Shown: piece by piece, positions 21,205-32,739 of the stretch
Layout: every line of letters starts with the position of its first letter
Position numbering within the stretch: position 1 is the stretch's first letter
DNA from: Liolophura sinensis
Lineage: Eukaryota; Mollusca; Polyplacophora; Chitonida; Chitonidae
Assembly: GCF_032854445.1 (NCBI RefSeq)
Contig: NC_088296.1
Span: 27,461,064-27,525,063 of the forward strand
Direction: 5' to 3'
Length of the DNA stretch: 64,000 nucleotides
The notes under the pieces: model-generated
What the model was told of the DNA's origin: nothing
Databases searched by the model: none
What the model saw: the letters and a program-made list of their open reading frames with translations, nothing else
Position numbers and translations under genes: made by a program

Positions 21205-24145
21205 TTATTTGGAGAGCTCAGAAGTATTGGTACAGTTCTCGAGAGAAGCGTACAGATCCTTAATTTCCTGTTCATGTTTTGGCACAAGATATGTCCAGAA
21301 TGCCACACGTTCCGGAGATATCCGAGCCTTCACGGAATCCTGCGAAAGGTTCGTGTCCAGCTGTAGGTAAAGCTCGGAGTTAGAATCAAAAGGAGGCCAT
21401 TTAGGTAAAGGAACATCTGCCGATGGTTGGTTTGGATCCCTGAAACATGGATTAAATATGACATAAAAATAATGATTGGCAAATTAGAGAGAACTTTTGT
21501 AGTTGAAGAATGATTTTTTTTACTAATTTCTTAAAATTTTATTTGTGGATTCAGTATTTATTTACAATCTTTACTGGAGTGTAAACTGGCTTTACGCAAG
21601 ACTGCGCATGTGCCGTACGTGTGAACAGATACTTGCTCATCATCGTGTCTTTACACTTACCCAGTTTTGATTAGGTTTGCCCAGTATTTCATCATTTGTC
21701 GTATATAAGTGTGAACAGGAGATTACTCTTCACCGTGCGTTTATATGTTTACCCGGTTTTGATAAAATTTATTCAACATTTCATCCGCCGTACGTGTGAA
21801 CGGAGGGTTTCCTGTCCCGTCTTTTCAATGTTTGTCCAGTATTTCAACATCTGTCGCACATATGAACACATGTTTGCTCATCTTCGTGTCTTTTCACTCA
21901 CCTGGTTTTCACAATTTTTGTCCAGTATCTCATCATCTGTCGCACATATGAAAAGAGGGTTTCCTGTCCTGTCTTTACATTTACGCGGTTTTCACGATGT
22001 TTGTCCAGTATTTCAACATCTGTCGTACATATGAACACAGGTTTGCTCATCTTCGCGTCTTTTCACTTACCCGGCTTTCACAAATTTTGTCCAGTATCTT
22101 ATCATCTGTCGCACATATGAACAGAGGTTTTCTTGTCCTGGTGTGAAGAAAAGTTTGCTTATCATCGCGCCTTTACACTTACCCAGTTTTGACAAAGTTT
22201 GTCCAGTATTTCAACATCTGTCAGGAGAAAACATTTTCTCTTATCATCGCGCCTTTACACTTACCCAGTTTTGACAGAGTTTGTCCAGTATTTCAACATC
22301 TGTCAGGAGAAAACATTTTCTCTTATCGCGCCTTTACACTTACCCAGGTTTGACAAAGTTTGTCCAGTATTTCATCATCTGTCATGAGAAAACATTTTCT
22401 TATATCATCGCGCCTTTACACTTACCCAGTTTTGACCAAGTTTGTCCAGTATTTCATCATCTGTCAGGAGAAAACATTTTCTCTTATCATCGCGCCTTTA
22501 CACTTACCCAGTTTTGACAAAGTTTGTCCAGTATTTCATCATCTGTCAGGAGAAAATATTTTCTTTTATCATCGCGCCTTTACACTTACCCAGTTTTGAC
22601 AAAGTTTGTCCAGTATTTCATCATCTGTCGTGTAAATACTTTCTCTGTCTCCGTGGCGTTACACAAATTCGTTAGCGGTATGCCAAATAAAAAGAACATG
22701 TCATCTCCATGATCTGCCCCAGTTCTCCAAGGACTGGTTTCCATCCAGCTTCCAGGCTGATTAAATTGGTAGAAGAAAGTTCTCCCTCTTGGAGATTGAC
22801 TTCCTGTGCCGTTGCGTGACTCAGCGAGATTCATTCCGGCATGCAGCCGGGCAAACTCGACAGCAGGTACGGAGAACAATACATCAGTCAGAAATCGGAC
22901 GTACATTTTTGTGCGGGACAGCGCGTCGTCAGGGTTTTGCCAGTCCTTGTACAGATACGATATCATAGCCCTTGTGGAGTCCACACTGTCTGATTTTCCA
23001 GCTAACAGCAACGACACATATGATGTGAAAAAATTATTGAAAAGTTCAGAGTTCAGGCCTTGCCCAAAAGGAATGCCATAGTTTTCTTCCAGAAACTTTT
23101 CCATACCTGAATAAAACGAAGCGCCTTCTTCTGAGCAGACGCCGATCATGAGATCGGTGTGGACAAGCTGCTCTCGTAGTTCCGTGTTGTCCACCTTGTT
23201 TTTCAGTTTTTCAATCGTGAATGGAAAAAAGTCGTTATCGTAGATTGGTCCCCATTTTGGTCCGATCGATGTTGGGTGGAACTCCTGAAAGGCTAGGAAA
23301 TCGTTGGCGGTAAAGTGCCTAAGGCACTCCAGGAGGTTTACGGAGTCGTTAGCTGGACATCTGAGGCTGCTGGCCATCTCATGGACGTGGGTAAGAGGAC
23401 TGACAACCCGACTCCACGGAGCGATGGCTGTGCCACTCTGAGCGATCACTCTGTGGAAGAGACCCTTGCTGGCGGGAGTGACGAGTAACTGTGAAACACT
23501 TCCTCCACCGGCAGACTCTCCAGCTATCGTCACCCGATGTTTGTCTCCTCCGAAACTTGCAATGTTTTTCTGAATCCACTGTAAAGCCACAATCTGGTCT
23601 CGAAGGCCAAGATTTCCAGGCGCATGCTCGTCACCCGTGGTGAGGAAACCGAGAACCCCCAAGCGATAGTTGATCGTTACCACGATGACGTCATTCAAGC
23701 CAGCCAATAAGCTGCTGGCAAAGATGTTCTTGAAGCCAAAGTTATATCCTCCTCCATGAATCCAAACCAGAACAGCCTTTGGATTGTCCACGGACGCCAG
23801 TGGAGGAACGTAAACATCCAAGAACAAGCAATCTTCATTCTGTGTGAAATTGTGTCCCACATGAGCACAGTTTTCGCCGAATTCAACATACTGCTGTGGA
23901 CAAACCGCTGTCTGGCTTGTTGCGTCGTACACCTCTGAATGCGGCGATATCAACTTTGTAGGTTTGAAACGAAGTTTCCCAATTGGTGGCTCAGCAAACG
24001 CTATTCCAAGATAACTTACGACACCAATCTCATCCGGAGGAAGGCCTCGGTACTTTCCGTTAGGTGTCGAGAGAACAGGCTCTACGGGCACGCTGACAGC
24101 GGCGAGTTGAGCTAGTAACCGAAGGGAGAATACTACGAACAGCAT
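21205..24145 (-). CDS. Esterase B: secreted carboxylesterase/cholinesterase-like protein
   Basis: Type-B carboxylesterase of 596 residues, complement(join(21205..21439,22590..24145)). Start is the ATG at 24145, aligned with esterase C (MLF..AAVSVPV); the open frame extends to a GTG at 24157, but an acceptor-like TTTACAG lies just upstream. Signal peptide about residues 1-16. The triad is Ser211 (GESAG), Glu340 (CSEEG) and His479 (GADHGD); the oxyanion motif is the standard HGGGY. Cys82/Cys106 and Cys263/Cys274 fit family loops; Cys93 is extra relative to C. The phase-2 intron restores ..FVKTG-DPNQPSAD.. It is 1,150 bp, against 258 bp in C, because about 11 extra copies of the exon end and donor fill it. 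Exon 2 ends ..TNTSELSK with no hydrophobic tail, so the product should be soluble and secreted. Confidence 0.93.
21640..22635 (-). repeat. About 12 tandem copies of the esterase B exon-1 end plus splice donor (~82 bp units)
   Basis: On the minus strand each good unit reads CTCCTGACAG, then the 35 nt encoding MMKYWTNFVKTG, then the donor GTAAGT. Copies nearest the gene (starts about 22183, 22265, 22344, 22426 and 22508) are almost identical with 79-82 bp spacing; copies from 21640 to 22180 are older and diverged. The unit at 22590 is the real exon end. Reading past the first donor meets an immediate in-frame TAA. Confidence 0.93.
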
Positions 24146-24199
24146 ACCGTACAGCACAGATCAAACGACAAGCTGTAAATGTGTAAAAAATTGATATTA

Positions 24200-25229
24200 A
24201 CGTGTATCTGGTTCTAAATATTGAACACATGCAAAGTAATGTGTGTTACGAGTAGGACTTGATCTTTGAAAATGACCAGATATTTTATTTTCCTAAACAC
24301 AAATGTAAAGTAAAACTTTTAGGACAAGAAAGGGAAGGTGCAGACCAAAGTTTTCCACATACCTGTTTCATTTATAATTTAAGACATTTTACATTCTACT
24401 AAAATGATCAAGCCAGAAAGCTTGTTTCAAAAACCCTGAACTCCACATCCACTTTCTAATGGCGTTTAATTCCGCACTTATCACTTATAGAAGAGCTGTC
24501 AGGTTTGAGGGTAGAGTTGGAGAAATAAGGGGGGGGGACCGAGAAAACCGCCCAGCAAAAACAGGTTTCTAAGAAACCTCCTGACTTAAACATCGACAGG
24601 CGCTGGATTTGAACGTACTTTGATCTCATTGATCAAAGGTTAACTGTGAAAACTCGTTAATCCCTTCGAGGAGCAAAATCGCCGCTTCCTTTTTTATTTT
24701 ATTTCATGATAAAAAAATTCCTTTAAAGGTCACATGAAAAAGCTATTATAAAACACAGGCGAGATATGCGAAAAAAGCAGAATATTTTTATTTATTTTTT
24801 TTTTGCGGTATATTTTATAAGTTTTAATAACCATACTTCTTTACACATGTTTTCCGTCAAAGATCAAAAATGTTCGAACATGACGTCATCGATGAACATA
24901 CTGGAAACGTGGGACCAGTTTAGCGCTGCAAATTCGTGCTCTTCCTCCAACAAGGTTGTTTGACAACTAACATCGTTGACGTCATCAAAGCAGGCAACTT
25001 AATTTCCGGAGTGAGGTCATATGAAAAACTGACATATTTACACCCCAAGAAGAAAGCCGAGAAGCTTTTATTTTACTTTTATATGTTAGGCCGTATCATA
25101 TACTCCTTATTAATAATTAATAATAAAACCAACCCTTTTTCTTGTTCTTTAAGTTATTGATAACTCATCTAAATTTTATCTAATAAGCCGATAATTGGCT
25201 TTGTGATTCAGTTTGAGGTGGCTGCTTCA
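24200..25229. other. Upstream region of esterase B with two CRE octamers
   Basis: TGACGTCA occurs at 24881 and 24977, 96 bp apart and about 750-830 bp upstream of the start codon. A G-run lies near 24528. No other gene is seen. Confidence 0.4.
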
Positions 25230-25375
25230 TGGGCCTTAGTGGAATTCGTGGAACATCGTGAAATTACGTGGAGTTTCGTGGAGCTTCGTGGAACATCGTG
25301 AAATTTCGTGAACATTCTAGAACTTAGTTGAGCTCATTAGAACTTTGTGAAACATCGTAGAACTAACAGTTAACG
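25230..25375. repeat. Short degenerate repeat of ~10-bp GTGGAACTTC-like units
   Basis: Successive GTGGAACATCGTGAAATT, GTGGAGTTTCGTGGAGCTTC and GTGGAACATC motifs run without a strict period. Confidence 0.7.
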
Positions 25376-25382
25376 TGCCACA

Positions 25383-25605
25383 AAACAATGTATGTATGTA
25401 TCCTTGGGTTTAATGTCATAAAATTTTTCAGCAATATAACGACCAAGAGTCGTTATGTGTGTGTACATATACTATATCTTCTTGTGGCAAGGCGATTCCA
25501 CGCCGCCAAAGTGCTGCCGTCACTGAAATATCATGCCGAAGACACCAGACACGACACCCCATCCAGTCACATTATACTGACACCGACTTGTAGGCGGGCG
25601 CTGTA
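25383..25605 (+). mobile_element. Interspersed repeat family 2, diverged copy
   Basis: Shares GGTTTAATGTCATAAAATTTTTCAG, CACGCCGCCAAAGTGCTGCC and GACACCAGACACGACACCCC with the copy at 48700-48995. Confidence 0.8.
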
Positions 25606-25749
25606 ACCACTTGCCGCAAACCTCGGATAGATTCTTTTAAACCATCTGTTGTCAGACATTTGCTTACATTTACTTTATTCAGTGCGTCTTGAGTGAATAA
25701 ATAATCTATAATCTGAACGAGATTTAAACTTTGTTACACTACAAGGGGG

Positions 25750-26008
25750 CTTCCTTGTCCGAGGTTGTTAGCATGTCTGCGGGCGCGATGATCCAGGAGC
25801 CTCCAACCAATGAGGTCGTTGTGAGTCCAGCTCATGCTGGCTGTCTCTCCGGCCGTACGTGGGGAGGTTTTCCAGCATCCTGCGGATGGTCATAGATTTC
25901 CCTCGGATTCTGTCAGGTTTCCTCCCAACATAATGCTAGTCACTGTCGTATAAGTGAAATATTCTTGAGTACGGCGTAAAACACCAATCAAATAAAATAC
26001 ATTGTTAG
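25750..26008 (+). mobile_element. SINE family 1, nearly full length
   Basis: The tRNA-derived head (GTTAGCATG.., ATGATCCAGGAGCCTC, box-B-like TGTGAGTCCAGC) is followed by the core CTCTCCGGCCGTACGTGGGG and the tail TATTCTTGAGTACGGCGTAA AACACCAATCAAATAAA. Confidence 0.9.
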
Positions 26009-26807
26009 GCTACAGTGCATTGTCACTGAGACCTTCTCACCTCACCTGAAGGACGTATCATGAAGGTATCTTCATCTGTTCACCCAGCTATTACTTGACC
26101 TAAATCGGAAACGTCTGTGTCTGCGTCTGTGTCCGCTTTAGATATCTCCACCCCCGGGATTATGCCGAGCTTCACCGTCTTCACACTGAACAGAAATGTG
26201 GCCCGTGGTGAAAATGTTTCCCGCAAATGTGAGCAAATGAGATTTTCAGTGAAAAGTTTAAACCAGGTAGATCTCGTTACCATATATCTTCCATTACGCA
26301 ATATGTAAATGAATTAATAAATCAACGAGGTGTGGGGTGGCTTTTTCACAACATCTGGGTGCAAAGACATTAAACCATGTGCTTACACATGTTGCAGACA
26401 GATTCATAATAAGAAAACGATGACTAATTTTCTTTTTTAGAAAAGATGGCCTCTGTTGTCATAAGAGTCATAGTTTATGCATGTTTTGGAGGCACGGTGT
26501 GCAGTAGTTGTAAGTAGCTGTTAACCTAATTCTCAGTCACAGGAAGTCACTTTACTTTCTTCGGCTGCTCGTGACATTTGACCCCGAAAGTGACATCCGG
26601 AGAAGGCCAAGATACTCTGGCCTCTACTGGAGACAACAGGAGGAATGTTACCAGCTGAAAACATTGTAGGTCAGACAGACAAATTAGTCGCCCGAGTGTT
26701 GTACAAAGGGCATTAGTACATCATGTACTAGCCTGACATATGATAAATAGATCATGGAGGAGTGGGCCTTGGAAAAGCGGTTACAGTACGCTTGCCTGGC
26801 AAAATTT

Positions 26808-27000
26808 ATTTATTTATTTGATTTGTGTTCTACGCCGTAATCAAGAACATTTCACTTATACGACGGCCCACAGCATTATGGTGGAAGGAAACCGTGCAGA
26901 GCCTGGGGGAAACTCACGACGGTACTAGGGAAGGTCTGTCAGCAGCCTGCGAATGGGCGTGGGGTTCCTCCGGGCTCTTCCGGCTTTCTTCCCACCATAA
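26808..27000 (-). mobile_element. SINE family 1, 3' part
   Basis: On the plus strand this starts with the reversed tail TTTATTTATTTGATTTGTGT, followed by the core ATACGACGGCCCACAGCATT. Confidence 0.85.
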
Positions 27001-27061
27001 AACTGAAAACCGATATCACCTGAACAGTTGTATTTCGTTCCGATAAACCTATACAATATCG

Positions 27062-27405
27062 GTAGTGTACGGTAGATAAACATACCGGTCAGTTCAGACA
27101 CTCTATACTGTACGGTAGATCACCACACCAGGCCTGTTCAGACAACGCTATAGTGTCTGGTAGATCACAATACCGGGTCACTTCAGACAACTCTATACTG
27201 TACGGTAGATCACCACACTAGGCCTGTTCAGACAACGCTATAGTGTCTGGTAGATCACAATACCGGGTCACTTCAGACAACTCTATACTGTACGGTAGAT
27301 CACCACACCAGGCCTGTTCAGACAACGCTATAGTGTCTGGTAGATCACAATACCGGGTCACTTCAGACAACTCTATACTGTACGGTAGATCACCACACCG
27401 GGCCA
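27062..27405. repeat. 90-bp tandem repeat built of two 45-bp half-units (higher-order repeat), about 4 copies
   Basis: Half-unit a contains GACAACGCTATAGTGTCTGG and half-unit b contains GACAACTCTATACTGTACGG. They alternate strictly, so two diverged 45-bp monomers were amplified as a pair. Confidence 0.9.
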
Positions 27406-27439
27406 CCCGTCTGTAGAAATTCCGAGTGTTGATGTTTGT

Positions 27440-27725
27440 GTCCAGGGAAAAATCGGAAAAATAGGAAAACTGCTCGGAAAAGCCCGGGAAGCCAGGAATT
27501 CCGCACTTTTCTGCATTCTCTGCTCGGAAAACCTTGGACAAACATCAGAAAACCTTGGAAGACATCTCGGAAATTAGCAGAAAAATCAGAAAGTTTAGAC
27601 TTTGAATATTTTCTAGCTCGGAAACCTCGGACTTCAAAATTTTATCAATATCTGTGCATTGGAAATTGTGGACTTTTATTATTTTCAGATTCGGAAAACC
27701 TCGGAAAGTGTTGACTTTGTCAACA
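27440..27725. repeat. Degenerate CTCGGAAAAC-rich stretch
   Basis: The motif TCGGAAAA or TTGGAAAA recurs irregularly, which gives a K/R-rich open frame with no other coding sign. Confidence 0.55.
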
Positions 27726-27892
27726 TTACAGTCAAGCTGAATTTAAAGAAAATAATAAAGCAAACGAAACACATAGTAATGTTATCAACTGAATCATTCT
27801 TAATATATCAAATGTTGATAACAAAAGTATTTTAGATATCAACTTAATCATTGGTTTAGAAACATATTAAATACTGTTTTATTCATCATCGT

Positions 27893-28020
27893 GAAGTGAA
27901 GCTCATGTTGGCTTCCTCTGCAACCATCCAGTGGCAAGGTCTCCTAGAAACCTACGTATGGTCGTGGGTTTCCGCCGGGATCTTGTCGGTTTCCCACCCA
28001 CCAAAAGTCAGAGGCACTGA
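27893..28020 (+). mobile_element. SINE family 1 fragment, strongly diverged
   Basis: The core matches are GAAGCTCATGTTGGCTTCCTCT, the ACCTACGTATGGTCGTGGGTTT segment and CGGTTTCCCACCCACC; head and tail are missing. Confidence 0.65.
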
Positions 28021-28024
28021 ACAC

Positions 28025-29690
28025 CTGCAAAAATGTTTTGGAAAAGCACTGTTATCTAGCACTTAAACATTAGAGAACCTAATATTATGTGAACCATTTC
28101 ATTTTCAGATTAGAGGTATACCAATGGTTACTGTATATGTCCATGCCAGGATTCTTGCATCCACATAGAGAAGTACATGTATATAGATGCTATTTACGAA
28201 TATGTCACAACACCATATGTGCAATCTATTACCCCGTAGCGGTTCAACGCTTACCACACTGTCTATACCCACTTCTCTCATGGCTCTCTTGTTGTCTCCC
28301 ATCGCTTCTTCAACATAAAAAAGTGTGGTCCGCTAACATTCTACAGTCAAGGCATACATGCTACAGGTGCTACATGTCACGATGACATTTTTCCGTGAGG
28401 CCTTCATGTTTTAATTTTAAAATGCTCCTGGATATGGCATAACGCTGTTTTACGCAACTAAATAAGATGAGTTCGACCTGACCTTTCAGCCAAATGATTT
28501 GACGGGTGAGCGAGACAATCAACTGTGTAGATGCCAAGGCTGTGGAATATGTTCGGGTACATTTAAGTAGGTCAGACTTTTTTAAGTCGAAGAAGCAATG
28601 GGAGACAGCAAAAAAAAAAAAAAAAAAAACCTGTCGGAAGCCACTATAGGCCATGTGTAGGTAGGCGTATCACGGGATATAGATTACAGGTATCCATGGC
28701 ATAGCCATGCCTATACTTTGTCAGCCTCCACAGTACTTAGTAAAACTTCATAATTATAGCCCTATAGTCCAAGTAAGCTAGAAACAAAAGCACTTCAAAT
28801 TTATCATTATAAAACTACTACCACTTGATATGATCAACAATCAAATACATATTAAATAATATAAAATCAGGCTGTTTGTTGTTTTTTTTAAGCATAAAAA
28901 AAAACATTTCATATCTCCGAATCCGAGTCTGGGGAGTTAACGCTGGTGTGGAAGAGACAAGATTGGAGGTTCTCGCAAACAAATGAAGCTAACAGGCATG
29001 ATTTCTGGACTAGTCGGATTTGTTGGCTCTTGGCTGCCGCTACCACCTATATGGCAATCTAAGTGCCTCTGGTCTGGCATTGTAACTGGCCCAATTGTGG
29101 AGGGCATCCCATTTCATCAGGTACAGCATGCCGGCAGTGTCTGGTACAACCTAACCTTTGGTCCCCAAGACCAAACAAATCTAACGGACATACAATAGAA
29201 CTATTGGGCAGGTAAACATATCCATTTACCAGTTTACAGATTAAGGAATAGAAATTACAAAGACGTACTATGATAAATACAGTTCAGATACGGTTGAACT
29301 TAAAGGCAATTTCTGTCGAAAAAATTCGTTGTATTATAGAATTTCCAGTTTTCGTGGCTGTCGACTGTTGCTTTTCGATGTCTTTAAAACGGGTTTAAAG
29401 CTTAACTAACCATGACACTGAAAACATTTTACAACAGGAATCAACAAATGTGAGACAGAAAATGATCCGGAAATCGTGTCCACGAAATTCGCAGACTTTG
29501 GATTACAACATCAGTAAACTGGACCAGTTACCCTGGAGGCCGACATGTACGACTTGGTGAAGCGTCCGTGAAGTTACGTTGACTCAGACAACATTTCCCG
29601 AGTGGAAACCAACACCATTGTTCGGAAACTTGCATAAAATCTGAAATGAACACAAGCAGGGGTTCAAAAGAAATAAACTCACGAAAATAC
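28025..29690. other. Intergenic DNA, no convincing gene
   Basis: A 71-codon frame at 28983 starts with a hydrophobic stretch (MKLTGMISGLVGFVGSWLP) but matches no family and has no splice or promoter support. A 20-odd-base A tract lies near 28610. Confidence 0.35.
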
Positions 29691-29694
29691 TTAC

Positions 29695-29739
29695 TTTTTT
29701 GCCTAATCCCCATTCCGACTTCTCAAAATCCGCGGCCAT
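29695..29739 (-). CDS. Putative first coding exon of an unknown minus-strand gene
   Basis: An ATG set in a CAAAATGGCCGCG context opens 15 codons (MAADFEKSEWGLGKK) and ends exactly at a consensus donor GTAAGT in phase 0. The ATG overlaps a YY1-like GCCATTTTG element, a common arrangement at metazoan gene starts. I could not find the next exon on the minus strand below 29690. I do not recognise the protein. Confidence 0.4.
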
Positions 29740-29881
29740 TTTGTCCGCAGCTTTATCGTCCACGAGTGCAATGACACAGCTCTGTTTCCATTGGCTGAAA
29801 ATTATACGGAAACACATTTTCCCGCGTTTAAGGTCCCCGTCTGCTTTTAACGCCTTCATTCAAGAGCACACTGTACTGACG
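29740..29881. promoter_or_regulatory. Candidate bidirectional promoter
   Basis: The 142 bp lie between two outward-facing first exons, are locally CpG-richer than their surroundings, and contain an inverted CCAAT box (ATTGG in CCATTGGCTG near 29788) beside the YY1-like GCCATTTTG at the minus-strand start. Confidence 0.45.
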
Positions 29882-31978
29882 ATGGAGACAATGTTTCGGC
29901 GCTACGCTTTGATCTTATGGTACGAGGATCATCCAGTGAAAGGAAATGTGCTGAGTTTGAGAGAAGTACAAAAGCCAACGAAAGAAATCGAATATTACAA
30001 GGTCGTGGTAGCATCCTGTCCAGGCATGAAGGGGCTGTTTCCCGGTGTGATAGCGATGTTAGGAGGTGTTACGATTTGATCAAGACTAAAATATTTCTTG
30101 TCAGATCTTTCATTTGTTAAATAAATGTTTTTAAATATCTGTACTGGTAAGAAGCAAGATATAATCGCTGCGAGTCTATTTCCGCCGAAAATTATTTTGT
30201 AAGCGTTTTTTTTGTTTCAGATACTTTTAGTTTACCACTTTTTAGTCAGTAGTACCTGTAGGTCTTGATACTCTTGTCCAACTGTATAATGTCTTATTAT
30301 GCCTTACACAAAGAGTACACAAAGTTTGCTAAGGAGAATAAACAGTACTACTGTGGCTTATTTGCAAAATAAGAAAATGACCCTCACGTCGATATTGTTG
30401 AAAAAAACTTTTTTCAATATCGTTTGGAAAAATTTATTTTTACTCTGCTTAATCATACTTTTACAGTGATATTATTTTCCCCTTTGATCCACAATTAAAA
30501 AAAGTAAATGTCATCCCCGCAGCTTCTATTTACCTCTTTTTCGGTGAATGAAATGTGAGTCTAAAAACCCGGAGATGGACTCAGATCCTGTGTTAGCAAT
30601 AAAAAGAATGAACAGTGATTCTGAGCGTGTTAAGTTCAGATCTTGTAGAAAAATGACTGTGTATACCTGTTCTTGATAAACAGAAGATAATTATTCTATG
30701 GACTTATATGTTTGGACGCTAACCATATTGAACAATAAATTTGTAGGTTCAGAAGAGAACGTCTTCTGTCTGCCATTTTGTCAGACTCTGCAAGATTTCC
30801 TCTTTTGGCTCAACAGTCTGGAGAATCTGCAGATTATCAAAATGTAAGTATATTTTTGTAAACTGGGTTATTTCAAAAAGGTATTAGTGTTGACATACTC
30901 CCCCCCCCCCCCCCACCACATTTTTACTTTTCAAAGTACAAAAGTAACTTTCAATTGTAATTATTAATTTTTTACCTGTTTTTGTATTCAATGCAGGCTC
31001 TGTACAAAAGGACATGTACATAATTACGTTTTTACATTAAGCCATTATGTTTTGTTTTTGTTCTTGCAGGAATCTTTTGACTTTACAGCCATGGTTGTAA
31101 CCAGTAAAAATACGCAAATACTAGGGAAGGAGAAGGAAAGCAAAAAAACAGAAGAAAAAAACACTCTAAAAAGGTGAATTTAACCACTTCACTATTTGAT
31201 ACGTAAATGGCTGTTGTACTCTTACAAAATAATTAGGAAACTCTTATCTGCTCCGTTCACACTTGTGTAGTATTTTCACTACGAATGTAATTTTTATTTC
31301 AGGTTTCTGAGACAAAAACTGCGGAACAAAATAAGATGTCTGGCAGTCTTACAAGCCCAGTAAGTCTACACATTATATAATTAAATGATGTCAGAAATGA
31401 AATCAGTCGTCAACTCAAGCTTTTAAAGTAACTACCATTTAGGTGACAGCTTCTATATCCCTGATAGGTAACCACTGAGGATAAATATGGCCAAAATAAG
31501 CATGAATTCTGTTGTAAATTGGATCTTGAATAAGATTTTTGATATGACCAACAGGAAGTTGCTGACTAATGATGTACAAACACCACTGTGTTGCTTCCTT
31601 ACAATGACAGGGTTAACCACCTACTCCACACAAGTGTGGTCAAAGCACACTTGTATAAACAAAAAATTTTGGTCCATGAGAGAATGTTTTCTGACTGTGA
31701 AAAAGTAATAGCCACAAAAAGTTTGTGTGGTACCTCCACTTGCAGCAACATGCAGTGCACGATTTTTCCATTACAGTGGGCATACTTTTGGCTAAGGCTG
31801 TTGCACAAGCAAATTATGTGTACTGATTGTAATTTCAAGTTTTACAATATTTCTGTTGAACAATGGATTTTCTTTTATTGCTCCACAGAATTTTGAAAAA
31901 GCTGCTCAACGTTTAGAGTTGGAAGAGCTTGATAAAGTTGTTGCTGCATTCACAGCAACTAACCAAAACAGTCAAAGG
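29882..31978 (+). CDS. Unrecognised multi-exon gene; partial and tentative exon chain
   Basis: First exon from ATG 29882 (METMFRRYALILWYEDHP..) to a donor at 30065 or 30067. It faintly resembles the small Tudor-like N-terminal domains of some invertebrate BEN-type proteins (..PGMKGLFPGVIAMLGG), a weak guess. Three further segments have good splice sites: 30747-30843 (FRRERLLSAILSDSARF.., donor GTAAGT), 31070-about 31173 (ESFDFTAMVVTSKNTQ.., lysine-rich end) and 31303-31360 (VSETKTAEQNKMSGS.., donor GTAAGT). A fourth, after CTCCACAG at about 31888, runs to a GTAAAT donor at 31978 (NFEKAAQRLELEELDKVVAA). 30747 joins 31070 in frame, and 31303 joins 31888 in frame, but 31070 to 31303 does not. 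An exon boundary is therefore misjudged, a segment is alternative, or the gene is decaying. No later exon was found. Confidence 0.4.
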
Positions 31979-32132
31979 TAAATAAATTCACATGTTATAA
32001 ATCATATTTTAATTATTTTCAAGTGTAAAGTTAAGGCAACGACACGTGATAATCAAGCTGATAATACATTCTTCAGGCATTTAATTGTTTCATGTAAGGA
32101 ATATAATATAATAAGATTTATTATTTGATTTG

Positions 32133-32412
32133 GGGGGGGGTGGAGGGGGGGGGGCTTCATGGCTCAGATGGTTAGCGCGCTCGCGCAGCTTAATGACCCA
32201 AGCGCCTCTCACCAATGCGGTCGCTGTGAGTTCAAGACCAACTCATGCTGGCTTTCTCTCCGGCCGTAAGTGGGAAGGCCTTCCAGCAACCTGCGGATGG
32301 TCGTGGGTGCCCCCAGTCACTGCCCGGTTTCTTCAAACCATAATGCTGGCCGCCGTCGCATAAGTGAAATATTCTTGAGTACGTCGAAAACACCAATAAA
32401 ATAAATAAAAAA
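32133..32412 (+). mobile_element. SINE family 1, full length, preceded by a G tract
   Basis: Head GGTTAGCGCGCTCGCGCAGC with ATGACCCAAGCGCCTC, box-B-like GTGAGTTCAAGACC, core and the tail TATTCTTGAGTACGTCG..ACACCAATAAAATAAATAAA. Confidence 0.92.
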
Positions 32413-32739
32413 AATATTTATTTGATTGGTGTTTTATTACATGGACTGTGTTTGCAACAGAAGTCCTACCACTGGATCTCAGAACCTCAACTTTTGCACA
32501 TAGGTTCAACTCGGACAAACATGTAAAATGTAAAATTGAACAAAATGCAACAAAATTGAACAAAAATTTTAACTTGAAATGGAAGTCATATTTCATTCAG
32601 CAAAGTATTTGAATTCTCAAAAGTGCTTACGGTTGAGGAATATGTTACCTTTAGTGAAATATAAACATGGTACTAAGATTTCATTGAAAAGTCCTCTTAA
32701 TGAATATGTTAAAAACTTGGAGTGGCACTAGCCACCGTA

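Noticed and set aside
28983-29198. 71-codon frame with hydrophobic start (MKLTGMISGLVG)
   Set aside because: No family match, splice site, promoter or repeat-independent support.
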